A stretch of 10,775 bases of DNA, taken from NCBI GenBank assembly GCA_021795255.1, contig JAJYPQ010000104.1, forward strand, positions 1 to 10,775. The letters run 5' to 3'. This stretch comes from Pseudomonadota bacterium. GTDB taxonomy: Bacteria; Pseudomonadota; Gammaproteobacteria; Acidiferrobacterales; Acidiferrobacteraceae. Both the position numbers and the translations under genes were made by a program. This document shows, piece by piece, positions 1-6,218 of this stretch (its first letter is position 1; the number at the start of each line of letters is the position of its first letter). The notes under the pieces are model-generated. The model was not told where the DNA came from. It saw only the letters and a list, made by a program, of their open reading frames with translations, and made no database searches.

Positions 1-434
1 TTCTTCGGCTTTACCTCTTCTGCCTTCGGCAAGGTGAGCTCGAGAACACCGTCCTTGTAATTCGCAGCCACCTGCTTTTCATTGATGTGGGAGCCCAAGC
101 GTACGCTCCGGGACAACTTACCATAGGCCCGCTCTTCACGGATGACCCGGTCCCCCGCCTTCTCCTCGTGTTGGCGCTTCACTTCGCCACAGATGGTGAG
201 CACGCCATCGGCCAAGGTGACGTCTATGTCCTCACGACTCACACCGGGCATGTCCATCCGAATCACGTATTCATTCTCGCGCTCCGTCACGTCCATGGCG
301 GGCACGACCCCGCTCAGCGAGCCCCCTTCGGAGCGGCGACGTAACGGCCGAAAGAACCCTTCAAGCAGGTTGTCCAGCTCATCGTTGACAAGAGTCCATC
401 CAGAATTGCTCGGGCTTTGCATTAATGCAGTCAT
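1..434 (-). CDS. Small heat-shock protein, Hsp20/alpha-crystallin family (3' end outside window)
   Basis: An ATP-independent holdase that keeps unfolding cytoplasmic proteins soluble until DnaK or ClpB refold them. I translated 144 codons from the ATG at 434-432; the frame stays open to the left edge, so only the last few residues are probably missing. After a variable N-terminal arm (about 1-45) comes an alpha-crystallin domain: PAMDVTERENEY (45-56), the MDMPGV turn (60-65), DIDVTLADGVLTI (69-81) and the family signature A-x-x-x-x-G-V-L at 124-131, followed by LELTLPK. The last visible residues are lysine-rich (EEVKPK), typical of the flexible tail; the C-terminal I-x-I/V motif is not visible. 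The start is supported by the strong Shine-Dalgarno GAGGAGGTG (minus strand, 449-441), six bases before the ATG. A sigma-32-type promoter lies just upstream. It is divergent from the CBS and ATPase genes. The family call is firm; the precise paralogue is unknown. Confidence 0.95.
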   Translation of the reverse strand, partial: MTALMQSPSNSGWTLVNDELDNLLEGFFRPLRRRSEGGSLSGVVPAMDVTERENEYVIRMDMPGVSREDIDVTLADGVLTICGEVKRQHEEKAGDRVIREERAYGKLSRSVRLGSHINEKQVAANYKDGVLELTLPKAEEVKPK

Positions 435-480
435 GGTAACCACCTCCTCAGTTTCCCCCGGGGAAGTCCCCCCGGCATGG
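435..480 (-). promoter_or_regulatory. hsp20 5' leader with strong Shine-Dalgarno; possible RNA thermometer
   Basis: If transcription starts about seven bases after the sigma-32 -10 element, the leader is about 46 nt. It contains ACTTCC (minus strand, 467-462), which can pair over six bases, with one G-U wobble, with the Shine-Dalgarno core GGAGGT (447-442) across a loop of about 14 nt. A competing hairpin, TTCCC with GGGAA, uses some of the same bases and would free the ribosome site. Small heat-shock genes are often controlled by such leaders (ROSE and fourU types). The pairing is visible in the sequence; thermosensing is inference, and the conserved ROSE signature is not obvious. Confidence 0.35.
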
Positions 481-485
481 GCCCT

Positions 486-514
486 ATTTGGGGGACAAAG
501 GGCGATTTTTCAAG
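486..514 (-). promoter_or_regulatory. Sigma-32 (RpoH) type heat-shock promoter of hsp20
   Basis: On the minus strand the -35 element CTTGAAA (514-508) matches the RpoH consensus exactly. A 14-base spacer (507-494) leads to CCCCAAAT (493-486), close to the RpoH -10 consensus CCCCATNT. The predicted start is near 480, about 45 bases before the hsp20 start codon. Both boxes, the spacing and the adjoining heat-shock gene agree. Confidence 0.8.
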
Positions 515-721
515 CCTGAAACGGCACCATTGCCCCCGCCTTGGTTCACCCCAACCGGACCCCGCCGTTCCCCCTGATCGCTTGCCAAAGACCCGCACCG
601 GCTCGCCCAAAACCCGTGCATTTGCTCTGGGTACCCCCCCGACACCGCTGACTTTCGTGGCGGCAACCCGATAAAGGGCCCGCATGAGGCGCCCGATCCT
701 TCGTCCGCGGGTCCGTTGTGG

Positions 722-741
722 GGCGCGCCGCCGTGCGCGCC
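722..741. repeat. Perfect GC-rich inverted repeat (hairpin)
   Basis: Arms GGCGCGC (722-728) and GCGCGCC (735-741) pair perfectly around a six-base loop. Neither strand has a T-tract after the stem, so it is not a standard intrinsic terminator. It could be an RNA structure or simply a GC-rich palindrome. Confidence 0.5.
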
Positions 742-792
742 AAGAAACGGCCCTTATGAGTCAACATTGCAATTACCAAATCCCCGCGTCCC

Positions 793-812
793 GCGTTGAT
801 ATCCATCAACGC
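793..812. promoter_or_regulatory. FNR/Anr (CRP-FNR family) binding site
   Basis: TTGAT (796-800), four bases ATCC, then ATCAA (805-809) is an exact match to the FNR/Anr consensus TTGAT-N4-ATCAA. The palindrome extends to eight-base arms (GCGTTGAT and ATCAACGC). On the plus strand a weak -10-like TTTACT (832-837) would put a start near 844 with the box centred close to -41.5, the class II activator position. That would give a leader of about 270 nt before the CBS gene. FNR and Anr respond to oxygen loss through an Fe-S cluster. The box is plain in the sequence; the regulator and its direction of action are inferred. Confidence 0.6.
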
Positions 813-1045
813 TTCTACATCGGTCTTGTTATTTACTGTCGCTATCATGACTGCGATAACCATCCGTTCAGATGTTTCCCTGGCCCCGTGCGCACTATTT
901 AGAGCGGCCGATGTTCGGGACGCCTGATGTTGCAACTTGCGGCCTGGCATGTGTCGTCCTATAGTCCTAACCTTGACCACCACTCGTCAGCGCTCCGCCA
1001 TTGGTTGCTTTTATGCGGAGATAAATTCCGTCTCTCAATATAACA

Positions 1046-1075
1046 GGGGGCTTAATAAACACGTTATAACCCCCC
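1046..1075. repeat. Interrupted inverted repeat upstream of the CBS gene
   Basis: GGGGGcTTA (1046-1054) and TAAcCCCCC (1067-1075) are complementary except for one C-C mismatch, around a 12-base AT-rich centre. The right arm overlaps the 8-bp palindrome GTTATAAC (1063-1070), and the two TATAAC hexamers sit 26 bp apart. It lies about 40 bp before the CBS start codon and could be an operator or a leader-RNA hairpin. Confidence 0.4.
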
Positions 1076-1116
1076 CTTAACCTCACGCCGGCCCGCTCGG
1101 CGATCGGAGAAACGCC

Positions 1117-1608
1117 ATGATGGTAAAAGATGTCATGACCACTAAGGTGAAGACCGTCAAACCAGACAGCGCGGTCCGCGACGTTGCCACACTGCTCGGC
1201 TTTTATCACATAAGCGGCCTCCCCGTGGTCACGGATGACGGCACTATCGTAGGAGTGGTATCGGAGAAGGATGTCCTCCGCGCCATGTACCCCAAGATAG
1301 ACGAGGCCATTCAGATCTCCCAATCCGTACACTTCGATGATCTTGAGAAGGAATTCCATGACGTCCTAGACGCACGTGTATCGGAGTTCATGACATCGCA
1401 CGTCTTCACGGTCGGGCCGGATGATCAGATTCTGCGCGCGGTCGCCGTCATGATCGCACACAAGATTCGGCGCATTCCGGTTGCGGTAGGAAAGCGGCTT
1501 GTCGGCATCCTCAGTATCGGCGACGTGCACAAGGCGGTTTTGAAGGAAACGTTCGACAGAAAATTTGGTCAAGAAGGAGCGAAGGCCGATCTCAAACCAC
1601 GCCGCTAG
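1117..1608 (+). CDS. Two-CBS-domain protein (putative stress or nucleotide-sensing regulator)
   Basis: A 163-residue cytoplasmic protein made of a single pair of CBS domains (a Bateman module), which usually binds AMP, ATP, SAM or similar ligands. CBS1 spans about residues 3-58 (VKDVMTTKVKTVKPD opening, GVVSEKD at 46-52) and CBS2 about 87-145 (VSEFMTSHVFTVGPDD opening, GILSIGD at 130-136). Both carry the usual G-x-x-S-x-x-D signature. No enzyme domain is attached, so the protein probably acts on a partner. It ends 50 bp before the H+-ATPase with no terminator between them, so cotranscription and regulation of the pump are plausible but unproven. The start has GGAG (1106-1109) seven bases upstream; the next codon is also ATG (1120), so the first methionine is uncertain by one residue. 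Family assignment is firm; ligand and target are unknown. Confidence 0.92.
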   Translation: MMVKDVMTTKVKTVKPDSAVRDVATLLGFYHISGLPVVTDDGTIVGVVSEKDVLRAMYPKIDEAIQISQSVHFDDLEKEFHDVLDARVSEFMTSHVFTVGPDDQILRAVAVMIAHKIRRIPVAVGKRLVGILSIGDVHKAVLKETFDRKFGQEGAKADLKPRR

Positions 1609-1646
1609 CGCTTGCGACGATCCGAAGCGACACAACAAAACGATCC

Positions 1647-1651
1647 GGAGG
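1647..1651 (+). promoter_or_regulatory. Shine-Dalgarno that decides the ATPase start
   Basis: GGAGG lies seven bases before the ATG at 1659 but only four before the GTG at 1656. The ATG is therefore the better start, although GTG followed directly by ATG leaves one residue of doubt. Confidence 0.7.
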
Positions 1652-1658
1652 AACAGTG

Positions 1659-4016
1659 ATGGAGAGCCAAGCAGACGAGAATAGCGCCGAACAGCGGCCC
1701 AAGGGCTTAACCCAACCGGAGGTCGCAGAGCGCCTCGCCGAATTCGGGCCTAATATCATCCGCGAAGACAAGCCCGATCCCCTCCGCCTATTTTTCAAGA
1801 AATTGTGGGGGCCGGTCCCCTGGATGTTGGAAGCGACCTTGGTTCTGGAGCTGATCTTAGGGAACCGTATCGAGGCCGTCATCATCGCCTTTCTGCTTTT
1901 GTTTAACGCAGTTCTTGGCTTCATGCACCAGCAGAAGGCTCAGAACGCGCTCAACATGCTCCGCAACAAACTGCAAATCATGGCACGGGTTTTGCGCGAC
2001 GGGGCGTGGATACAAGTCGCGTCGGCGGAGCTTGTGCCAGGGGATTACGTCCACCTGCGCGTCGGGGACTTCGCGCCCGCCGATCTCACCTTGGTCGAAG
2101 GCCAAGTGCTAGTCGACCAATCCGCGCTTACGGGCGAATCGGTTCCCGTCGAACGCGAACCCGGGGATACCGTCTATTCCGGATCGGTCTTACGCCGAGG
2201 GGAGGCCAGCGGGACGATTACGGCCACCGGCAGCCGTAGCTACTTCGGGAAGACCGCCGAACTCATGCGCGGGGCCGGAAGCCGCGGCCACGCCGAAGCG
2301 CTCGTGATGTCGATCGTGCGCTACCTCCTTCTGATGGACGCGACCTTGGTGGTCGCGATCCTGGTCTACGCCTTCGTGACCCATCTCAACCTGATGCAGG
2401 TGATGCCGTTTGCGTTGATCCTGCTCGTGGCGTCGGTGCCGGTGGCCTTGACCGCCACCTTTACGCTGACGAGTGCCGTGGCGTCTCTCGACCTCTCCAG
2501 CAAAGGGGTGCTTCTGACGCGGCTTGCCGCCATCGAGGAATCGGCGGCGATGAACGAACTCTGTAGCGATAAGACCGGGACACTGACCCTAAACGAACTG
2601 ACGCTGTCTGCTATCCAGGCCGCCGACGGTATAGAGGATGCGGATCTCGTTTTTATGGGGGGGCTCGCCTCCGACGAGCGTACCCAGGACCCGCTCGATA
2701 AGGCCATCCTCGAAAGCCTGAAGGAAAAGGGCGTAAAGCTCCCGGAAAAGACAAGCTTCGTGCCCTTTGATCCGAGCACAAAGCGATCCGAGGCCACGTT
2801 CATGCATAAAGGCGCGCGGTGGCGCGCGATCAAGGGTGCGCCCCATGTGGTCGCGAAACTGGCCGGCGTCGAGGGGTCGTTTTGGGAATCGGCGATTTCC
2901 GATCTTGCGGCGAGCGGGGCGCGGGTTCTCGGAGTGGCGGCAGGTCCCGATGGAGAGTTGCGGTTCCAAGGCCTTCTGGCCTTGGCGGACCCGCCACGGC
3001 CCGAGGCGCGCGCTATTATAGCGGAGCTTAAGAGACTGGGTGTGCGCGTGCGCATGGTCACCGGTGATAGCCTGGCGACCGCCCGCGTGGTGGCCGCCGA
3101 ACTCGGCATGGAAAGCGTCCGGATGGGAGGGCGCGACGAGATCGCAGCCGGTACCATCTGCGACGTTTACGCCGGGGTTTACCCCGAGGACAAATACCGT
3201 CTCGTCCAAACGTTTCAAAACATCGGCCACACGGTCGGCATGACAGGTGATGGCGTAAACGACGCCCCGGCCTTAAAGCAGGCGGAGGTCGGCATCGCGG
3301 TGTCGACCGCCACGGATGTGGCCAAGGCCGCTGCCAGCATGGTGCTGACGGATTCGGGGCTTAAGGGCGTGGTAGAGGCAGTGAAGACCGGGCGGCGGGT
3401 CTATCAACGGCTTTTGACATATACCCTGAACAAGATCGTCAAGACGATACAGGTCGCGGTCTTTCTGAGCCTCGGGCTCATCGTGTTTAGGCAGTTTGTC
3501 GTGACGCCGCTTTTGGTATTGTTGTTGCTGTTCGCCAACGACTTCGTAACGATGTCGATCGCAAACGACAATGTACGGGTCTCGCAGCAGCCGGATATCT
3601 GGAACGTCAAGGTCCTCATAAAGACCTCGGTCATTATCGCGGTGGCCTGGCTTATCTATATATTTACGGTCTTTATGGTCGGCAAGGACGTACTGTCGCT
3701 GCCCATTGCGAGCCTTCAGACCTTGAGCTTTTTAGGGCTCGTCTTCTCGGGACTTGCCAATGTGCTTCTGGTGCGCGAACGCTCCTATTTCTGGTCGTCG
3801 CGGCCCGGCAAATATCTTTTGATCGCAAGCGGCTCCGACGTCGTGCTGGTCTCGCTGCTCGCCCGGTTTGGGATCTTAATGGCGCCCATACCATGGTCGT
3901 ACATAGGCATCCTGCTGGCGTTTACGGTGGCCTATATTGTTCTCCTAGACCTCATAAAGGTGCCTTTATTGCAGCACGATGGTCCGGCGACGCCCAAGGG
4001 TAGTGTCGCGGCCTGA
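1659..4016 (+). CDS. P3A-type plasma-membrane H+-transporting ATPase
   Basis: A 785-residue P-type pump predicted to export protons across the cytoplasmic membrane using ATP. Domains in order: cation-ATPase N-terminal domain (GLTQPEVAERLAEFGPN), M1-M2 (about 45-85), actuator domain with TGES at 158-161, M3-M4 (about 220-275), the phosphorylation site DKTGTLT with Asp304, nucleotide-binding KGAP at 392-395, VTGD at 467-470, the hinge TGDGVNDAPA from 529, then M5-M10 to the C-terminus. M6 contains FANDFVTMSIANDN with Asn627-Asp628, matching the ND-x-x-T-M-S region that carries the proton-binding Asp in plant and fungal P3A pumps. Length agrees with prokaryotic P3A enzymes, which lack the long C-terminal autoinhibitory domain. 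M4 reads PVALT, with Thr265 where P-type pumps usually have a second proline. It is probably cotranscribed with the CBS gene. A GTG at 1656 is an alternative start. Another cation cannot be fully excluded. Confidence 0.92.
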   Translation: MESQADENSAEQRPKGLTQPEVAERLAEFGPNIIREDKPDPLRLFFKKLWGPVPWMLEATLVLELILGNRIEAVIIAFLLLFNAVLGFMHQQKAQNALNMLRNKLQIMARVLRDGAWIQVASAELVPGDYVHLRVGDFAPADLTLVEGQVLVDQSALTGESVPVEREPGDTVYSGSVLRRGEASGTITATGSRSYFGKTAELMRGAGSRGHAEALVMSIVRYLLLMDATLVVAILVYAFVTHLNLMQVMPFALILLVASVPVALTATFTLTSAVASLDLSSKGVLLTRLAAIEESAAMNELCSDKTGTLTLNELTLSAIQAADGIEDADLVFMGGLASDERTQDPLDKAILESLKEKGVKLPEKTSFVPFDPSTKRSEATFMHKGARWRAIKGAPHVVAKLAGVEGSFWESAISDLAASGARVLGVAAGPDGELRFQGLLALADPPRPEARAIIAELKRLGVRVRMVTGDSLATARVVAAELGMESVRMGGRDEIAAGTICDVYAGVYPEDKYRLVQTFQNIGHTVGMTGDGVNDAPALKQAEVGIAVSTATDVAKAAASMVLTDSGLKGVVEAVKTGRRVYQRLLTYTLNKIVKTIQVAVFLSLGLIVFRQFVVTPLLVLLLLFANDFVTMSIANDNVRVSQQPDIWNVKVLIKTSVIIAVAWLIYIFTVFMVGKDVLSLPIASLQTLSFLGLVFSGLANVLLVRERSYFWSSRPGKYLLIASGSDVVLVSLLARFGILMAPIPWSYIGILLAFTVAYIVLLDLIKVPLLQHDGPATPKGSVAA

Positions 4017-4020
4017 TTTT

Positions 4021-4043
4021 GTCCGCCAAGCGACTGGGCGGAC
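4021..4043. terminator. Hairpin between the convergent ATPase and hslU genes
   Basis: GTCCGCC (4021-4027) and GGCGGAC (4037-4043) form a 7-bp stem with a nine-base loop, placed in the 42-bp gap between two convergent stop codons. It may end transcription from either side. Neither strand has a T-tract after the stem; the four Ts at 4017-4020 precede it on the plus strand. It is therefore not a standard intrinsic terminator. Confidence 0.4.
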
Positions 4044-4058
4044 TGGGCTCAGGCGATA

Positions 4059-5402
4059 CTAGAGGATATAGCGGGCCAGGTCTTCATTACCGGCCAAGGC
4101 CTCGAGGTGCTGATCGACGTAGGCCGCGTCCACGGACACTGTGGCCCCGCCCTTATCTGGGGCCTCATAGGAGAGGGTCTCCAGAAGGCGTTCCATAACG
4201 GTATGGAGCCTTCGGGCCCCAATATTCTCGGTCCGCTCGTTCACTTGGAAGGCGAGTTCGGCAATCCGCCGTATGCCATCCGGCGTAAAGGTGAGCATGA
4301 GTCCCTCGGTGGCCAATAGCGCCGCATACTGCACGGTTAGCGACGCATGGGTGTCTTTGAGGATGCGTTCGAAATCGTTGGCCGTGAGGGCATCGAGCTC
4401 CACACGAATCGGGAGGCGCCCTTGCAGCTCAGGTATCAAATCGGACGGCCGCGACACATGGAAGGCGCCGGAGGCGATAAAAAGAATGTGATCGGTGCGC
4501 ACCATCCCATACTTGGTCGATACCGTTGAGCCCTCCACAAGCGGCAACAAGTCCCGCTGCACCCCTTCCCGGGAAACCTGTGGACCCTGACTCTCGGAAC
4601 GACCCACGATCTTGTCGATCTCGTCAATAAAAACGATCCCGTGCTGCTCGACGCGGTCGACCGCGCGGGCCTTTAGATCCTCCTCGTTCACCAGGCGCGA
4701 TGCCTCCTCCTCGGTAAGCAGTTTCATGGCTTCGCGAACCTTGACCCTGCGCAGCTTGGGGTGCTTATTACCGAGATTCTGAAACATCCCTTGTAGTTGG
4801 CTCGTCATCTCCTCCATTCCCGGAGGCGCAAATATTTCGATGCCGGCGGGGGACGGATGAAGCTCGATCTCGATCTCCGTTTCATCCAACTCGCCGGCGC
4901 GTAGTCTCTGACGGAAGCGTTGTCGGGCCGCGCCACCCTCGTGATCCGCATCCGACCGACCCATCGTGTAGGCGCTTTCACGGGCCCGCGGCACCAGCAC
5001 ATCAAGCACTCGCTCCTCTGCGGCGTCCTCGGCCTGGGCTCGCACCCGCTCGACCTCCTGGGACCGTATCATTTTGACGGCGATTTCCACGAGGTCGCGA
5101 ACGATCGAGTCGACATCCCGCCCGACGTAGCCGACCTCGGTGAATTTAGTCGCCTCGACCTTCAGAAACGGGGCCTGGGCCAGCCGCGCAAGGCGCCGCG
5201 CGATCTCGGTCTTGCCGCAGCCGGTCGGGCCTATCATGAGGATGTTTTTGGGCGTAATTTCGCTGCGTAGATCCCGGTCTTGGACCTGTGCCCGGCGCCA
5301 ACGATTCCGCAAGGCGATCGCGACCGCGCGCTTGGCCGCACTCTGGCCCACGATATGTTTGTCGAGCTCCTGTACGATTTCCCGCGGCGTCATGTCCGAC
5401 AT
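4059..5402 (-). CDS. hslU: HslU, ATPase subunit of the HslUV protease
   Basis: The AAA+ unfoldase (also ClpY) that recognises, unfolds and feeds substrates into the HslV peptidase in the cytoplasm. It has 447 residues (443 in E. coli). Visible motifs are the HslU opening [16 protein letters not shown] (5-20), Walker A GPTGCGKT (58-65), the substrate-gripping pore loop GYVG (91-94), an acidic I domain at about 110-240, Walker B IVFIDEID (256-263), the GARRLHT sensor-2/arginine region (396-402) and the conserved C-terminal tail LARYIL, which docks into HslV. Walker A has Cys where E. coli has Val, a mild change. The ATG shares one base with the hslV stop (TGATG), so translation is probably coupled and the subunits made together. 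It is the last gene of the minus-strand cluster. Confidence 0.98.
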   Translation of the reverse strand: MSDMTPREIVQELDKHIVGQSAAKRAVAIALRNRWRRAQVQDRDLRSEITPKNILMIGPTGCGKTEIARRLARLAQAPFLKVEATKFTEVGYVGRDVDSIVRDLVEIAVKMIRSQEVERVRAQAEDAAEERVLDVLVPRARESAYTMGRSDADHEGGAARQRFRQRLRAGELDETEIEIELHPSPAGIEIFAPPGMEEMTSQLQGMFQNLGNKHPKLRRVKVREAMKLLTEEEASRLVNEEDLKARAVDRVEQHGIVFIDEIDKIVGRSESQGPQVSREGVQRDLLPLVEGSTVSTKYGMVRTDHILFIASGAFHVSRPSDLIPELQGRLPIRVELDALTANDFERILKDTHASLTVQYAALLATEGLMLTFTPDGIRRIAELAFQVNERTENIGARRLHTVMERLLETLSYEAPDKGGATVSVDAAYVDQHLEALAGNEDLARYIL

Positions 5403-5944
5403 CAGGGCGTCCCCAACTCCTCAATACAGAGCTTATGGTTGGTGTAAAGACAAATATCGCCGGCGATATGCAGCGATTTCTCGACCACATCGCGCGCCGA
5501 CAAGGAGGTGTGGGCAAGAAGGGCGCGCGCCGCGGCCTGGGCATAAGGCCCTCCCGAGCCGATCGCGATCAGGCCGTCCTCCGGTTCAATGACATCGCCG
5601 TTACCGGTAAGAATCAAAGACGCGGTTTTGTCGGCGACCGCGAGCAGGGCCTCCAAGCGCCGTAAAAGCCTATCGGTGCGCCAGTCCTTTGCGAGCTCTA
5701 CAGCCGCTCGCGTCAGATGGCCTTGATGCTTCTCGAGTTTGGCCTCAAAACGCTCGAATAAGGTGAAGGCGTCGGCCGTCCCGCCGGCGAACCCGGCCAC
5801 GATACTATCCTTGTATAGCCGGCGCACCTTGCGGGCGTTGGCCTTCATGATGGTATGGCCCATGGTGACTTGTCCGTCGCCGCCTATGACTACGGCCCCG
5901 TTACGTCGGACGGACAGGATGGTGGTTCCGTGAAATTGTTCCAA
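5402..5944 (-). CDS. hslV: HslV, peptidase subunit of the HslUV protease (TTG start)
   Basis: The N-terminal-threonine peptidase (ClpQ) related to proteasome beta subunits; it forms a double hexameric ring capped by HslU. From the TTG at 5944-5942 the protein has 180 residues (176 in E. coli), beginning [14 protein letters not shown]. The catalytic residue would be Thr7, exposed by removal of a six-residue propeptide. E. coli starts directly at Met-Thr-Thr, but other bacteria carry short propeptides of this kind. Other marks are GDGQVT (23-28), Lys34 in [19 protein letters not shown] (51-64) and [11 protein letters not shown] (129-139). An in-frame ATG at 6010 would add 22 residues unlike the family, and it sits where a promoter may start, so I prefer the TTG with its AAGGGG ribosome site. 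Confidence 0.95.
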   Translation of the reverse strand: MEQFHGTTILSVRRNGAVVIGGDGQVTMGHTIMKANARKVRRLYKDSIVAGFAGGTADAFTLFERFEAKLEKHQGHLTRAAVELAKDWRTDRLLRRLEALLAVADKTASLILTGNGDVIEPEDGLIAIGSGGPYAQAAARALLAHTSLSARDVVEKSLHIAGDICLYTNHKLCIEELGTP

Positions 5945-5956
5945 CCGCGCCCCCTT
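5942..5956 (-). promoter_or_regulatory. Ribosome site and TTG start of hslV
   Basis: AAGGGG (minus strand, 5956-5951) lies six bases before TTG (5944-5942). The spacing and the family-typical MEQF-x-GTTI N-terminus point to this codon rather than the upstream ATG. Confidence 0.7.
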
Positions 5957-6016
5957 GAATGGTCGAGCATCTAATGTGGAGGCGCGACAAGGCAAAGACA
6001 AGCCTCGCACGAGAGA

Positions 6017-6045
6017 TCAAGGGGGGCCATACCCTTGGTTTCACC
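6017..6045 (-). promoter_or_regulatory. Possible sigma-32-like promoter of hslVU
   Basis: On the minus strand GGTGAAA (6045-6039; five of seven bases match CTTGAAA), a 14-base spacer and CCCCTTGA (6024-6017) resemble an RpoH promoter. The start would lie near 6010, about 65 bases before the TTG. hslVU is a known heat-shock operon in E. coli, which makes the weak match worth recording. It sits in the 274-bp gap between xerC and hslV, where I find no convincing gene; the 81-codon open frame there lacks a clear ribosome site. Confidence 0.35.
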
Positions 6046-6218
6046 GGCGCCGTTTAGGCAGTAGATGAGCCGTGGCCATGAGCCTATGTTCGCTAGCACC
6101 CATCGAGCGGCGATAGGCGGCTACGAGCCTTAAAAACGGCCCCAAACTGCCAAGACGCATCCTACCAGAGACAAAAACTCCGAGGGACACGGGGCCATCG
6201 AGAAACGAGACCAGATCC

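Larger units (their letters stand above)
435..1116. other. 682-bp non-coding divergent region between hsp20 and the CBS/ATPase genes
   Basis: No convincing gene is present. The open frames here lack ribosome binding sites and have low-complexity, Arg/Gly/Pro-rich translations. The region instead holds regulatory-looking parts: the hsp20 leader and sigma-32 promoter (435-514), a C-rich unstructured stretch (about 520-720), a GC-rich hairpin (722-741), a perfect FNR-type box (796-809), imperfect inverted repeats GTTAT/ATAAC and TCGC/GCGA (828-860), and an AT-rich patch with two TATAAC hexamers (1039-1044 and 1065-1070) just before the CBS gene. No convincing -35 box lies at normal spacing from either TATAAC, so an activator-dependent promoter is possible. 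A small RNA here cannot be excluded. Confidence 0.6.

Noticed and set aside
847..927. 26-codon plus-strand open frame after the FNR box (possible leader peptide)
   Set aside because: No Shine-Dalgarno sequence and no regulatory codon run; too short to support from sequence alone.
546..983. 145-codon open frame on the minus strand between hsp20 and the CBS gene
   Set aside because: No ribosome site before its ATGs, Arg/Gly-rich translation without recognisable motif, and it runs over the FNR box and GC hairpin. Chance open frame in GC-rich DNA is likelier.
2366..3230. Long minus-strand open frames (213 and 263 codons) inside the ATPase gene
   Set aside because: They are antisense shadows of a strongly conserved pump gene, with no motif of their own.
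4021..4043. Standard Rho-independent terminator
   Set aside because: The stem is real, but no T-tract follows it on either strand; kept only as a low-confidence hairpin.
5945..6010. N-terminal extension of hslV from the ATG at 6010
   Set aside because: The extra 22 residues do not resemble HslV, and the TTG at 5944 has a well-spaced ribosome site and yields the family N-terminus.
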